A stretch of 63,395 bases of DNA from Brachyspira sp. CAG:484 (lineage in GTDB: Bacteria > Cyanobacteriota > Vampirovibrionia > Gastranaerophilales > Gastranaerophilaceae). Shown here in pieces: positions 7,930 to 16,863 of the stretch (position 1 is its first letter; the number at the start of each line of letters is the position of its first letter). Under the pieces are notes generated by a model. It made no database searches, was not told where the DNA came from, and saw only the letters and a program-made list of their open reading frames with translations. The position numbers and the translations under genes are program-made. Location: NCBI GenBank assembly GCA_000431315.1, contig HF989735.1, positions 1-63,395 of the forward strand, in the 5' to 3' direction.

Positions 7930-8994
7930 ATGGCACAAAATAACGATAAAGTAATAGGTATTCCAAGAGCTATGTCTTTTTATCATAATTATCCGTTTTA
8001 TCATGGATTTTTCTCTGCACTTGGCATAAAAATTATTTTATCAGACCTGACTACAAAACAAACACTTTCAAGCGGTTCCGCCCTTGTCGTTACCGAAACA
8101 TGCCTTCCGATTAAAATTTATGTCGGACATATTCTTAACCTGCTCGATAAAGGGGTTGATAAAATTCTGGTTCCGTCTATACAATCTATTGCTCCAAAAA
8201 TTTATAACTGTTCTAAAATCAGAGGATTGCCTGATTTAATTAGAAATGTTGTGAAACGTGATTTTACTATGATTGAAGCTACACTTGACAAATCAGAAAA
8301 AAATCAAGGCTTATATGAGTTTTTGGCAGAAACTGTTGCTCCTTTTGGTATCACTGATGAAAAACTTATAAAAGAGGCTTCTAAAGCAGGATGGCGTACA
8401 TATAATAATTTCCATATTATGTCAAAATCCGGTATGAGTTATAAAAAAGCTATGAATTATGCTCTTCAGGGTAAAGTATTTATTGAAAGTGCTTCCGAGG
8501 AACATCCTATCTCGATTGCTCTGGTTGCTCATGGATATAATATATATGATGACAGAGCTTCTATGAAGATTATTGATAAACTTGAAAAAATGGATGTGAA
8601 AGTTTATACATCGCTCCAGCTTTCAAAAGAGCAGATGATGGAAGGTATTAATGCTCTTGGCGAAAACCTTTACTGGGCAAATGAATATGAAATGACCGGT
8701 ACTGCCGGACATTATCTTAAAGATAACAAGATTGACGGTATAGTTGCGCTTAATGCTTTTGGCTGCGGACCGGACTCCTTGATGATTGAAAGAATTGTAA
8801 GAAAGGCAAAACATTTTAATAAACCTATTCTACATCTTACTATAGATGAACAGACCGGTGAAGCCGGATTTATTACACGCTTAGAAGCTTTTGTCGATAT
8901 GCTTTTCCGCAAAAAACGTGCTAAAATTATTAATAAAATTGATATTCACACACAAGAATACATTCCAAATACCAATTTTATTGAAACAAAATAG
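7930..8994 (+). CDS. DUF2229-type protein related to acyl-CoA dehydratase activases
   Basis: 354 aa. The N-terminus (VIGIPRAMSFYHNYPFYHGFF, later TCLPIKIYVGHILNLL and ILVPSIQS) matches the DUF2229 domain found in large 2-hydroxyacyl-CoA dehydratase activase-like proteins. Here it stands alone without the ASKHA ATPase domain. The middle and C-terminal part (FGCGPDSLMIERI, LTIDEQTGEAGFITRLEAF) also matches that group, with conserved Cys residues that could hold an iron-sulfur cluster. The precise reaction is unknown. The next gene starts 10 bases downstream, so the two probably share a transcript. Confidence 0.7.
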   Translation: MAQNNDKVIGIPRAMSFYHNYPFYHGFFSALGIKIILSDLTTKQTLSSGSALVVTETCLPIKIYVGHILNLLDKGVDKILVPSIQSIAPKIYNCSKIRGLPDLIRNVVKRDFTMIEATLDKSEKNQGLYEFLAETVAPFGITDEKLIKEASKAGWRTYNNFHIMSKSGMSYKKAMNYALQGKVFIESASEEHPISIALVAHGYNIYDDRASMKIIDKLEKMDVKVYTSLQLSKEQMMEGINALGENLYWANEYEMTGTAGHYLKDNKIDGIVALNAFGCGPDSLMIERIVRKAKHFNKPILHLTIDEQTGEAGFITRLEAFVDMLFRKKRAKIINKIDIHTQEYIPNTNFIETK

Positions 8995-9004
8995 CAGGAG
9001 ATGT

Positions 9005-10012
9005 ATGTTATTTAAATCCAGAGGGCAGAACTTTACACATAAAAGATTATCATTCTGCGGAATAAAATTTTTATTAATTACACCTGAGTATAAACGATTA
9101 AAATCACTGTTTAAAAATATAAGAATAAAGGATTATGGGAATAATAACAGGGTAATAATTCTTGATAACCCTTGTGTGAAAGGTCTTTCGGGGGGGGGGG
9201 GCAACCTTAAGCCTCTAAGAATAAGCTTTTATGGTGATAATAACACAGTTTTTATAAACCCTTCTGCTAAACTTTCCGGATTAATTGAATTTTATGGCTG
9301 CAATAATCGTTTAACTTTTGATGATTTATGCGAAATTGATTTTTCTTTTTCTGTTGGAGATAAAAATTCTTTAGTTAACAATAGCAGCTCACATTTTGAG
9401 CCGGAATGTCGCGTAGTCGGTGCCGTATTTCAATTAAATGAGGGCTCAAGTCAGGTTTTTAGACTTGGCTCAGGTGCAAGTTTACATATGTATACTTGTT
9501 GTCCTATTATATTAAAAGGTGGATCAAGGCTTGATATTGGAAATAATGTTCTTTTGATTATAAAATGGTTTGAGCTTACTTCCGACTCAGAAGTAAAAAT
9601 AGGTGACGGCTCTACATTTCATAGTATATTTTTAATTGCTGATAAAAAGTCTAAAATAACGATTGGTGAAGACTGCATGTTTTCTTGGAACTGCAGCTTG
9701 TTGAATCATGATTTTCATACAATTTTAGATAAAAACACAGGGGAAATTCTTAATTCTAAGGTTAATGAAATACACATTGGTAAACATACCTGGGTAGGTT
9801 ATGGAGCTACATTCTTTAAAAATGTCAAAATTATGGAAAACTCTATTGTCGGGATGAATTCTTTTGTTATAAATTCAAAATTTGATGAACCTAATGTTAT
9901 TATTGCAGGTTCTCCTGCAAAAGTAATCAAACATAACATAAACTGGGATAGAGATCATCCTGATGTTTATATAGGAAAATTTAAGGAAAAGGGTTTTACA
10001 TCTATAAACTAA
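9005..10012 (+). CDS. Left-handed beta-helix (hexapeptide) acyltransferase, phase variable, frame ON
   Basis: 335 aa from ATG 9005, 4 bases after AGGAG; the open frame continues upstream to 8891 but only by overlapping the previous gene. The C-terminal 130 residues have hexapeptide-repeat character (IGEDCMFSWNCSLLNHDFH, then IHIGKHTWVGYGATF and the AGSPAKVIK ending) typical of CatB/WcaF-type O-acetyltransferases; the His of NHDFH is a likely catalytic base. The N-terminal part is a degenerate beta-helix. A G12 tract at 9190-9201 encodes Gly residues near position 63-66. The assembled length keeps the frame open; losing or gaining one G brings a stop within ten codons. A role in acetylating surface polysaccharide is inference. 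Confidence 0.75.
   Translation: MLFKSRGQNFTHKRLSFCGIKFLLITPEYKRLKSLFKNIRIKDYGNNNRVIILDNPCVKGLSGGGGNLKPLRISFYGDNNTVFINPSAKLSGLIEFYGCNNRLTFDDLCEIDFSFSVGDKNSLVNNSSSHFEPECRVVGAVFQLNEGSSQVFRLGSGASLHMYTCCPIILKGGSRLDIGNNVLLIIKWFELTSDSEVKIGDGSTFHSIFLIADKKSKITIGEDCMFSWNCSLLNHDFHTILDKNTGEILNSKVNEIHIGKHTWVGYGATFFKNVKIMENSIVGMNSFVINSKFDEPNVIIAGSPAKVIKHNINWDRDHPDVYIGKFKEKGFTSIN
9190..9201. repeat. Homopolymer tract G12 inside the acyltransferase gene
   Basis: Twelve G with left flank GTCTTTC and right flank CAA, a context shared with the tract at 10427-10436. With 12 G the reading frame is open. With 11 it reads to TAA at CTCTAA; with 13 it meets CCTTAA. Both wrong frames end within about 10 codons. Confidence 0.9.
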
Positions 10013-10043
10013 AAAAAGAGGATGATGTTTCATCCTCTTTTTT
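10012..10043. terminator. Rho-independent terminator, bidirectional
   Basis: Stem GAGGATGA (10018-10025) with TCATCCTC (10030-10037), a 4-base loop, and flanking A6 and T6 runs. It separates the convergent acyltransferase and rpsU genes. Confidence 0.88.
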
Positions 10044-10058
10044 ATATTCTAAAAAGCC

Positions 10059-10232
10059 TTAAACTTTTCTTTTACGAGCAGCTTCAGATTTACGTTTTCT
10101 TTTTACGCTCGGTTTTTCATATCTTTCACGTTTTTTTACTTCGGAAAGGATACCGGCTTTTTGAATTTTCTTTTTGAAGCGTCTTAAAGCACTTTCAATA
10201 GATTCGTTTTCGCCGACTTTAACTTCTGCCAT
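10059..10232 (-). CDS. rpsU: Small ribosomal subunit protein bS21
   Basis: 57 aa. It begins MAEVKVGENESIESALRRF and ends in a very basic tail (KRKRKSEAARKRKV), the diagnostic bS21 pattern. The ATG at 10232 is preceded by AAGGTGGTG, a near match to the anti-Shine-Dalgarno. bS21 sits near the platform of the 30S subunit and aids initiation. It stands as a single gene between two phase-variable loci. Confidence 0.93.
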   Translation of the reverse strand: MAEVKVGENESIESALRRFKKKIQKAGILSEVKKRERYEKPSVKRKRKSEAARKRKV

Positions 10233-10396
10233 CTTTTTTCACCACCTTTCCGTATCTTGTATTTCTAATTTATATCTATATTATAAAATAAAATTTTTAA
10301 AATTCAAGCCCCGAGTGAATTTGCATATTTTTACTTTGAATAATATTGAATTTTATATACAATATGTTATAATTATAAAAGAAAGGAGAATTAGAT

Positions 10397-11284
10397 ATGT
10401 TAGAATTCAGTTATAGCAAGTCTTTCGGGGGGGGGGCAAGTAATCTAAGCTCTCTTTCTGGCGTTTCGACAGATACTTTTGCTAATATTCATAGTAAAAA
10501 GCCGTATATTAGTTTTTCAAAAAAAGGCTTTTATCAAGCAGGATTTACATTAGCAGAAGTGTTAATAACTCTTGGGATTATCGGCGTGGTCGCCGCGCTA
10601 ACCCTGCCGGCTTTGATTCAAAAAAATCAGGATAAAGAGCTTGTTTCTCGGACAAAAGCTGTTTATTCAAATATACAAAACGCAGTATTAAAGTCGCAGT
10701 CTGACTATGGCGTTATCGGTGACAACTCGTTGCTGTTTAACCCGAATAATACAAGTATTCAGACAGTTGATGCTTTTTCTAAATATTTTAACGGTGCAAG
10801 GGTTTGTAAAGCTGAGAGTGATAAAGGCTGCAGTAAATATTATTATGCTGTTAAATATGGATCATTGCGATTGTCGTCTGATAATAGCGGAGCAACAGAC
10901 TCTATGGGGAACTGGCCTAAAATAATACTAAATAACGGGGCAATTATTGCAATTAGCCAATATAATAATCCTGATTGTTATGCTGAGCAAACTGTTACTG
11001 CTACTGATGAGTATGGCAGACCTTTAAAAAATCCTGATGGAACAAATAAAACCAGCATCTGGTATAACAAGCGCTGTGCTATAATACGTTTTGATGTCAA
11101 TGGAACCAAGATGCCAAATCAATTTGGCAGAGATGTATATTCTGTATCTGTTATGAAAGATGGCAAGCTATCACCGGATTCTTCCGGTCCGGCTTATGGT
11201 GCGTCCAGCCTTTTAAATATTCTTGCAGGTAATGAAAAGTTAGAATACACCAATTACTCATCCAGTCAGAAATATGACTTTTAA
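10397..11284 (+). CDS. Phase-variable type IV pilin-like protein, frame ON
   Basis: 295 aa from ATG 10397 with AAAGGAGA upstream. A long N-terminal extension (about 50 residues) carries a G10 tract at codons 11-14, then QAG|FTLAEVLITLGIIGVVAA with Gly at the -1 cleavage position. The globular domain holds FDVNGTKMPNQFGRDVYSV. With 10 G the frame is open through the whole gene. With 9 or 11 G a stop (AAGTAA or ATCTAA) appears within five codons after the tract. The extension differs from the MQN-type leaders of the other tract-bearing prepilins, so the switch arose or was acquired in a different leader background. Confidence 0.88.
   Translation: MLEFSYSKSFGGGASNLSSLSGVSTDTFANIHSKKPYISFSKKGFYQAGFTLAEVLITLGIIGVVAALTLPALIQKNQDKELVSRTKAVYSNIQNAVLKSQSDYGVIGDNSLLFNPNNTSIQTVDAFSKYFNGARVCKAESDKGCSKYYYAVKYGSLRLSSDNSGATDSMGNWPKIILNNGAIIAISQYNNPDCYAEQTVTATDEYGRPLKNPDGTNKTSIWYNKRCAIIRFDVNGTKMPNQFGRDVYSVSVMKDGKLSPDSSGPAYGASSLLNILAGNEKLEYTNYSSSQKYDF
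10427..10436. repeat. Homopolymer tract G10 in a prepilin leader (ON)
   Basis: Ten G between AGTCTTTC and CAAG. The tract lies 30 bases after the ATG, so slippage would switch the whole protein off. Confidence 0.92.
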
Positions 11285-11286
11285 TT

Positions 11287-11316
11287 AAAAAGCCGGCTTA
11301 AAAATGCCGGCTTTCT
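11287..11316. terminator. Rho-independent terminator
   Basis: Stem AAAGCCGGC (11289-11297) with GCCGGCTTT (11306-11314) and an 8-base A/T loop. It lies between the convergent prepilin (ending 11284) and the SNF2 helicase gene (ending 11328). Confidence 0.85.
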
Positions 11317-11327
11317 TAATATTAAAC

Positions 11328-14297
11328 TTAGGCTGAAAGTGTAAAGATTTCGTAGATTTCTTCGTCTGAGAGCTCTGTTATAATCTTTTCGCCTTCGTAA
11401 ACCGCTAAATCGGCAAGTTCTTTCTTAGCCTTAAGCATTTCATCAATTTTTTCTTCAAAAGTTCCCAAAGTAATCATTCTGTGAACCATTACATTTTTGT
11501 CCTGTCCGATACGGTAAGTTCTATCGGTTGCCTGATCTTCAACCGCAGGATTCCACCACAAGTCGTAATGGATTACATTTGTTGCACTTGTAAGGTTTAA
11601 ACCTGTTCCGCCGGCTTTTAATGAAAGTATCATAACTTTTGAATCTTCTTCATTCTGGAAGCGGTTAATTAACTCTTCACGCTGAGGTACTGTTAAAGAC
11701 CCATGGAAAAACAGCGGTTCTGTGCTGCATTCTTCAGCAATAACCTTGCATAATATATCGCCCATTTCTTTGTACTGGGTGAAGATAAGTGTTTTTTCTC
11801 CGTTATCAAGAATACTCTGGACAGTAGAGATACATTTGTCCATTTTTCCGGAAAGTTCTCTGCCCATCTCTCCTGATTTTAAGAACTGGTAAGGATGGTT
11901 GCAAATTTGTTTTAATGCTGTAATAAGCTTGAAAATGTTTCCTCGTCTGTTTATGCCGGAGAATGAACTTATCTTTTCCATCATTTCGTTTAAAGTTTTT
12001 TCGTAAAGAACAGCCTGAGGTTTTGACAGATAACAGTATTCGTTGAGTACCATTTTTTCCGGTAAATCTGAAATAACGTGTTTGTCTGTTTTTAAACGTC
12101 TTAGTACAAAAGGTGACACAGACATTTTTAATTTTGCAGCACGTGAGTTTTCTTTAAATCTCTCAATAGGTATTGCATAGCTTTTTTGAAATTCTCTGAG
12201 TGAGCCGAGATAACCCTGGTTGATGAAATCAAAAATACTCCACAGCTCTGTCAATCTGTTTTCTACAGGGGTGCCTGTCATTGCAACCTTAACATCTGCT
12301 TTCAGAGTTTTAATTGCAAGAGTTTGGGCAGTATCAGGGTTTTTAATATTTTGTGCTTCATCGACAATAACCATTCCCCAGCTTTGTTTTTTGAGTTCTT
12401 CAACATCAATTCTCATAATGGCATATGTAGTGAGAATTACATCATGTTTAACATCCAGTTGTCTTTCTGCACCATGGTAAATTACAGCATCTAAAGACGG
12501 TGCAAACATTTGAAGCTCTTTCATCCAGTTCCCCATAAGAGTTGTAGGACATATAACGAGAACAGGTTTTTTTAAGCTTCCTTCCTCTTTCATTTTTAAA
12601 ATGAGTGAAATAATTTGAATTGTCTTACCCAATCCCATATCATCAGCCATACATACGCCAAATCCTTTTGAAACGTTTGTCCATAACCATTTCAAACCTG
12701 TTTGCTGATAAGGTCTGAGCTCTCCTTTTAATGTTTCAGGAGGGGTAACATCAATCGGCTTGGTGAAATCTTGTATTACGCGTGCAAAGGCATCATCGTA
12801 GTCAAAATCATACTGTGCAAGTTGTCCGGACATAGATGCGTGAATTAATTCCATTCTGGACATTGATTTAAAGTTTGCTTTGGCAATTTGCTCAAAGATT
12901 TTTTTGCTTTCTTCTTTGTCAATCAAAACGTATTTGTTTTTATATTTTATTAAACCATTGCTGTTTTCAACAAGCTTGTTGAATTCTTCCACTGAAATTT
13001 TGTCGTTTCCGATAGCAATTTCGTAGGAAAAATCAAGAATATCATCAAGAGATATTTTTGATGAAGATGAGTTGTTGAAAATATCTGCCAAATCCTGCGA
13101 ACGCGAAGCTTTTACTTTTGCATTAATTGATGCACGCGGAACCACAATATTTACAAGTTCTTTAGGGAGGATAACCTCAATTTGTGCTTTTTGAAGATAA
13201 TACGCAGTCTGGGTTATTATTTTATAAACCTCATTCAGATTTAAATCCAGAGCCAGCTTATCTTCGTCTTCAAACAAATCCTCAAGTTCCGGCATATAGC
13301 GTATTGCGTAATTTAATTGTTTTTCAACAATTTTTGCTATATCAGAAGAATTTGCTCCGAATATTTCATCTTTGTGATAAAGTTCATCAATAAGCACACT
13401 TTCATCAGTTTTACGGTTTTTAATATGTACTTTAAGCTGAAATAATTCGTCTTCGAGTTTTTCAATCTTAAAGAACGGGATAACGTCATATTTACCCAGA
13501 TAAAGCTCATCGAACCATTGTGAAAAGTTTTCTGCAATATCTATTCCGCGCATAACTGAACGCTGTTCAAGGTCTTTAATCATATAAGTTCCGGACTTAA
13601 CATCTTTGAACTTGTATGCTTTTATCCCGAGGAATTTATAAATGACATAATTCATATAATTATGTATAAAATCATTAACAAAGTTTTGCGGTTTTTCTCC
13701 TTTGATAAAAAGCTTCTCAGGAATATTTTCCTCAAACTGGTTAATAATTCTTGCGACCTGCTGGTTAGGGATAATTGGTTCATAAACAATTTTGAACATT
13801 GAGCCTTTGGTTTTTATAGTAGGAATGAAATATAATTTCTCAATAAGCTTCATAACAAAATGAGCAAGAGAATTCATATAGATAAATGTCGGAGTAAGTG
13901 CATCCATATCAACGACATCGCCAAAACCTCCAAAATAATCCATTACCAGATCAAGGCTCATTGCATAGCCGACTTCATTTTCCATAACCTGCGGTCTGAA
14001 GCGGAACAATGAACCTTTTGATTTCAGGTAATATTCAAAATTATTTGTAGGGGTTATAAAAAACGAAAGTTTTCCGTTTTCATTAACCATATAGAAATTA
14101 GTGTTTCTTGCCGGTGCATGAGGACTGAGAAAAACATCCTTAAACTCATCTTCCACTGTCTGATAAATAAGGCTCAGGGTATATCTGAAATCCTTATTTT
14201 TAAATCCGTCAGGGTTTTCAGACAGGTTAAAAAATAATTCATCAACGTTATTTTTTTTCAAAGAAAAATCTATGTTTAAGTTGTTTGTTGTCGTCAT
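11328..14297 (-). CDS. SNF2/SWI2-family DEAD-like helicase
   Basis: 989 aa. Residues 1-500 are an uncharacterised N-terminal region. The SNF2 ATPase follows with motif I DDMGLGKT (552-559), motif II DEAQ (646-649), then TGTPVENRL, and the C-terminal helicase lobe ends with the motif VI block DLWWNPAVEDQATDRTYRIG. Such bacterial proteins translocate on DNA or remodel polymerase complexes; the target here is unknown. The start is 16 bases after the gpmI stop and has only a weak GGATG site, so translation probably depends on the gpmI transcript. No neighbouring methylase or nuclease suggests a defence island. Confidence 0.9.
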   Translation of the reverse strand: MTTTNNLNIDFSLKKNNVDELFFNLSENPDGFKNKDFRYTLSLIYQTVEDEFKDVFLSPHAPARNTNFYMVNENGKLSFFITPTNNFEYYLKSKGSLFRFRPQVMENEVGYAMSLDLVMDYFGGFGDVVDMDALTPTFIYMNSLAHFVMKLIEKLYFIPTIKTKGSMFKIVYEPIIPNQQVARIINQFEENIPEKLFIKGEKPQNFVNDFIHNYMNYVIYKFLGIKAYKFKDVKSGTYMIKDLEQRSVMRGIDIAENFSQWFDELYLGKYDVIPFFKIEKLEDELFQLKVHIKNRKTDESVLIDELYHKDEIFGANSSDIAKIVEKQLNYAIRYMPELEDLFEDEDKLALDLNLNEVYKIITQTAYYLQKAQIEVILPKELVNIVVPRASINAKVKASRSQDLADIFNNSSSSKISLDDILDFSYEIAIGNDKISVEEFNKLVENSNGLIKYKNKYVLIDKEESKKIFEQIAKANFKSMSRMELIHASMSGQLAQYDFDYDDAFARVIQDFTKPIDVTPPETLKGELRPYQQTGLKWLWTNVSKGFGVCMADDMGLGKTIQIISLILKMKEEGSLKKPVLVICPTTLMGNWMKELQMFAPSLDAVIYHGAERQLDVKHDVILTTYAIMRIDVEELKKQSWGMVIVDEAQNIKNPDTAQTLAIKTLKADVKVAMTGTPVENRLTELWSIFDFINQGYLGSLREFQKSYAIPIERFKENSRAAKLKMSVSPFVLRRLKTDKHVISDLPEKMVLNEYCYLSKPQAVLYEKTLNEMMEKISSFSGINRRGNIFKLITALKQICNHPYQFLKSGEMGRELSGKMDKCISTVQSILDNGEKTLIFTQYKEMGDILCKVIAEECSTEPLFFHGSLTVPQREELINRFQNEEDSKVMILSLKAGGTGLNLTSATNVIHYDLWWNPAVEDQATDRTYRIGQDKNVMVHRMITLGTFEEKIDEMLKAKKELADLAVYEGEKIITELSDEEIYEIFTLSA

Positions 14298-14313
14298 ATT
14301 TCATCCATATAAT

Positions 14314-15840
14314 CTATTTAATCAAAGAATCGCATTCCATTTCATCCGGTTTTTTAATATCCAGCAGCTGTAATACAGTAGGTGCAATATTACATAAAGC
14401 ACCGTCATCCTTAAGCTGAACATCTTTAGGACCGTTAATTAATACAAACGGAACTTTATTTGTAGTGTGCGCGGTCTGCGGTTTGCCGGTTTCAGCATTA
14501 ACCATAACTTCGCTGTTGCCATGATCTGCTGTTAAAAGCATTGTAATACCGTTTTTAATACATGCATCTGCAATTTTGCCTACGCATTCATCTACCACAT
14601 GACAAGCCTTGGTTGCTGCTTCAAGAACACCGGTATGACCAACCATATCAGGGTTTGCAAAGTTAACAAGAATAAAGCCGTATTCAGGATTTTCAATAGC
14701 TTTAAGTACATTCTCGCAAACTTCCGGGGCACTCATTTCAGGCTGCATATCATAAGTCGCAACTTTTGGCGATGGTACAAGAACCCTTGTTTCATGAGGC
14801 TGAGGTTCATCAATACCGCCATTAAAGAAGAAAGTTACGTGAGCATATTTTTCTGTTTCTGCAGTTCTGAACTGTTTTATTCCGTTAGCCTCAAGTACAT
14901 CGCCAAGAATGTTTACAAGGTGTTCTTTCGGAAATGCTACAGGGAATGTAAAATCTTCATTATAGCTTGTCATTGTTACGTAGCAAATATTTTTAAGAAC
15001 TTTTTTTCTGTCAAAGCCGTCAAAATCTTCAAAGTTGATTGCTTTAGATATTTCGCGCGCCCTGTCCGGTCTGTAGTTGAAGAAGATGATTGCATCATTG
15101 TCGTGAATTCTGCTTTCTTCACCGCCTATTACTGTAGGAAGAACAAATTCATCATTGTCACCTTTTGCATAAGACTGTTTTACAGCTTCGCAGGCAGTTG
15201 CAGCATGTTCTCCTTCTCCGAGTAAAAGAGCATTGTAGCCTTTTTCAACTCTATCCCACCTGTTGTCGCGGTCCATTATGTAGTATCTGCCGATTACGGT
15301 TGCAATTGGCGGAAGATTATATTTTTTAAGTTCCTCTTCTACTTTTTCAAGATAAGTGCATGCACTCTGAGGCGGTGTATCACGTCCGTCAAGAAATGCG
15401 TGTACATAAACTTTTTTCAAACCTTCGTCAGCAGCGAGTTTTATCAATGCCATAAGGTGATCTAATGACGAATGAACTCCGCCTGTTGAAACCAGACCAT
15501 ATATATGTAAAGCTGAGTTGTTTTCTTTTGCGTGGTTTATAGCCATTAAGAAGCGTTCATTTTTGAAGAATGAACCATCTTTGATAGCTCTGTTAATTTT
15601 GGAAAGATCCTGGTAAACAATTCTGCCGGCACCAAGATTTAAGTGACCAACTTCGCTGTTGCCCATTTGACCTTCAGGAAGTCCTACATATTCGCCGTCA
15701 GCATGAATTGATATACTCGGGTATTCTTTTTCCAGTGCATCCACATGAACCGGATGAGCCAGCTTAGTTGCATCTGTTTCCGGATGATTTTTGCTGATAC
15801 CCCAGCCGTCCATAATACATAATAAAACTCTTTTACTCAT
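14314..15840 (-). CDS. gpmI: 2,3-bisphosphoglycerate-independent phosphoglycerate mutase
   Basis: 508 aa, the usual GpmI length. The first metal-site Asp is in MDGWGISKNH (D11), and the phosphorylated catalytic serine is S62 in GQMGNSEVGH. DGRDTPP and TADHGNSE supply further metal ligands. It interconverts 3- and 2-phosphoglycerate in glycolysis and needs manganese. ATG at 15840 has an AGAGGG site. Heads a likely two-gene unit with the SNF2 helicase. Confidence 0.97.
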   Translation of the reverse strand: MSKRVLLCIMDGWGISKNHPETDATKLAHPVHVDALEKEYPSISIHADGEYVGLPEGQMGNSEVGHLNLGAGRIVYQDLSKINRAIKDGSFFKNERFLMAINHAKENNSALHIYGLVSTGGVHSSLDHLMALIKLAADEGLKKVYVHAFLDGRDTPPQSACTYLEKVEEELKKYNLPPIATVIGRYYIMDRDNRWDRVEKGYNALLLGEGEHAATACEAVKQSYAKGDNDEFVLPTVIGGEESRIHDNDAIIFFNYRPDRAREISKAINFEDFDGFDRKKVLKNICYVTMTSYNEDFTFPVAFPKEHLVNILGDVLEANGIKQFRTAETEKYAHVTFFFNGGIDEPQPHETRVLVPSPKVATYDMQPEMSAPEVCENVLKAIENPEYGFILVNFANPDMVGHTGVLEAATKACHVVDECVGKIADACIKNGITMLLTADHGNSEVMVNAETGKPQTAHTTNKVPFVLINGPKDVQLKDDGALCNIAPTVLQLLDIKKPDEMECDSLIK

Positions 15841-15938
15841 ATCTATATCCCTCTAATGTAAGATTTAAACCTGTATTGAATTACAATACTACAATGTTTA
15901 AATTTTATCAGGAACATAAATTAATTACAAGAGCGTTT

Positions 15939-16695
15939 TTAGTGAAGGTTTTTAAAATAATCTTTATCTGTAAGTGCAAAATATGCACAGGTAAACCCAT
16001 TTAGATTTGCACTTGATGTTTTGGAGCAGTATGCTTCCCGCATATCTTTCCAGTATGTATTATCAGCACCCATAGGAAGCACTTTCCCCTCTCTGGTTAT
16101 CTGAAACATAAAAAAGTCATACCCCATAAGATTGGGCTTTTTTTTGTACCCGTTTACATCAATTGATACCAGGTATCCTGTATCGGCTGATTGAGCACCC
16201 TGCTCTATAAAAAATGTTGTACCATCAATGGTTATAAATCCGCCATCATCGAAATATTTTCTATCTAAATTTTTTCCTGTCAATGTTTTGTAATAAGAAA
16301 ATACATCATTTTCTTCAAGCAATACGCATCCTGTGTTATAATTAATTGCACCGCAATCTTTTGTTGCTTTGTATTCTTCCGCAAGTCTTTTTTTGAAGTC
16401 AGACGAGTAGCTTGACCTTTCAAATGGAAGTTCATCTTCATATTTTATTTTCATAATGGCTTGCTGCAATAAAGTATATTGCTTTTGGAATGCAGTTTCA
16501 AGTTCTTTCTGGCGTGTTCTGTTAACAAGTGACGGGAGAGTCATAGCAGCGACGACCCCAATGATACCAAGAGTAATTAAAACTTCCGCTAAGGTAAACG
16601 CGGACCGGAATAATCCCGAAGCGTGAGAAAGCCCGCCGGCACTATCTAAGCCCCCCCCCCCTCTTTGAATTTGCAGCTATAATTGTGTTTTGCAT
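15939..16695 (-). CDS. Phase-variable type IV pilin-like protein, frame OFF as assembled
   Basis: The true start is ATG 16695, with AGAAGGAGG 6 bases upstream. From there the frame reads MQNTIIAANSKRGGGLR and stops at TAG because the G11 tract puts the pilin part in another frame. The pilin frame is open through the tract and continues GLDSAGGLSHASGLFRSA then FTLAEVLITLGIIG and a globular domain with SIDVNGYKKKPNLMGYDFF, ending at 15939. With 10 (or 13) G the two join into a 251-residue protein (for 10 G). Ala precedes the cleavage site. Divergently transcribed from the XRE regulator at 16875. A fixed frameshift or assembly error is the alternative. Confidence 0.85.
16651..16661. repeat. Homopolymer tract C11 (G11 in the coding strand), prepilin switch, OFF
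   Basis: Eleven C between CTATCTAAG and TCTTTG. On the coding strand the tract is followed by CTTAGATAGTGCC: one wrong frame reads CTT AGA TAG and the other GCT TAG, so both terminate at once, while the pilin frame reads GGC TTA GAT AGT. Confidence 0.92.
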
Positions 16696-16720
16696 AATTT
16701 ACCTCCTTCTTTTTATAATT

Positions 16721-16729
16721 TTATTGCAT
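16721..16729 (-). promoter_or_regulatory. Minimal upstream ORF (Met-Gln-stop) with its own ribosome site
   Basis: AGGAGGG precedes ATGCAATAA in the 5' leader of the prepilin at 16695. It repeats the SD-ATGCAA pattern of the real start. A longer version of the same arrangement occurs before the prepilin at 19279, so it may affect initiation at the main start. Function is inference. Confidence 0.4.
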
Positions 16730-16748
16730 GTTTCCCTCCTTTTTTTTT

Positions 16749-16777
16749 ATTTTACCTTATTTTGATGTAAATTTCAA
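16749..16777 (-). promoter_or_regulatory. Sigma-70-like promoter of the OFF prepilin
   Basis: On the minus strand TTGAAA (16772-16777), 17 bases of spacer, TAAAAT (16749-16754). Transcription would begin about 45 bases before the ATG at 16695 and include the mini-ORF at 16721-16729. Confidence 0.55.
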
Positions 16778-16863
16778 GTTGTATGTAATTTACTATAATA
16801 TAACTAATAATATATAAAATAATAGCCGATAAGTTAATACAAGTTATCGCTCAAATTTTGTAT

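Noticed and set aside
8891..9004. N-terminal extension of the acyltransferase to 8891
   Set aside because: It would lie wholly within the end of the preceding gene; ATG 9005 has an AGGAG site and a sensible start.
10174..10416. Possible small plus-strand gene before the ON prepilin
   Set aside because: It runs through rpsU on the other strand and the AT-rich promoter region; no ribosome site; composition not protein-like.
14599..15225. 208-codon plus-strand open frame inside gpmI
   Set aside because: Fully antisense to a strongly conserved gene; no family resemblance and no ribosome site.
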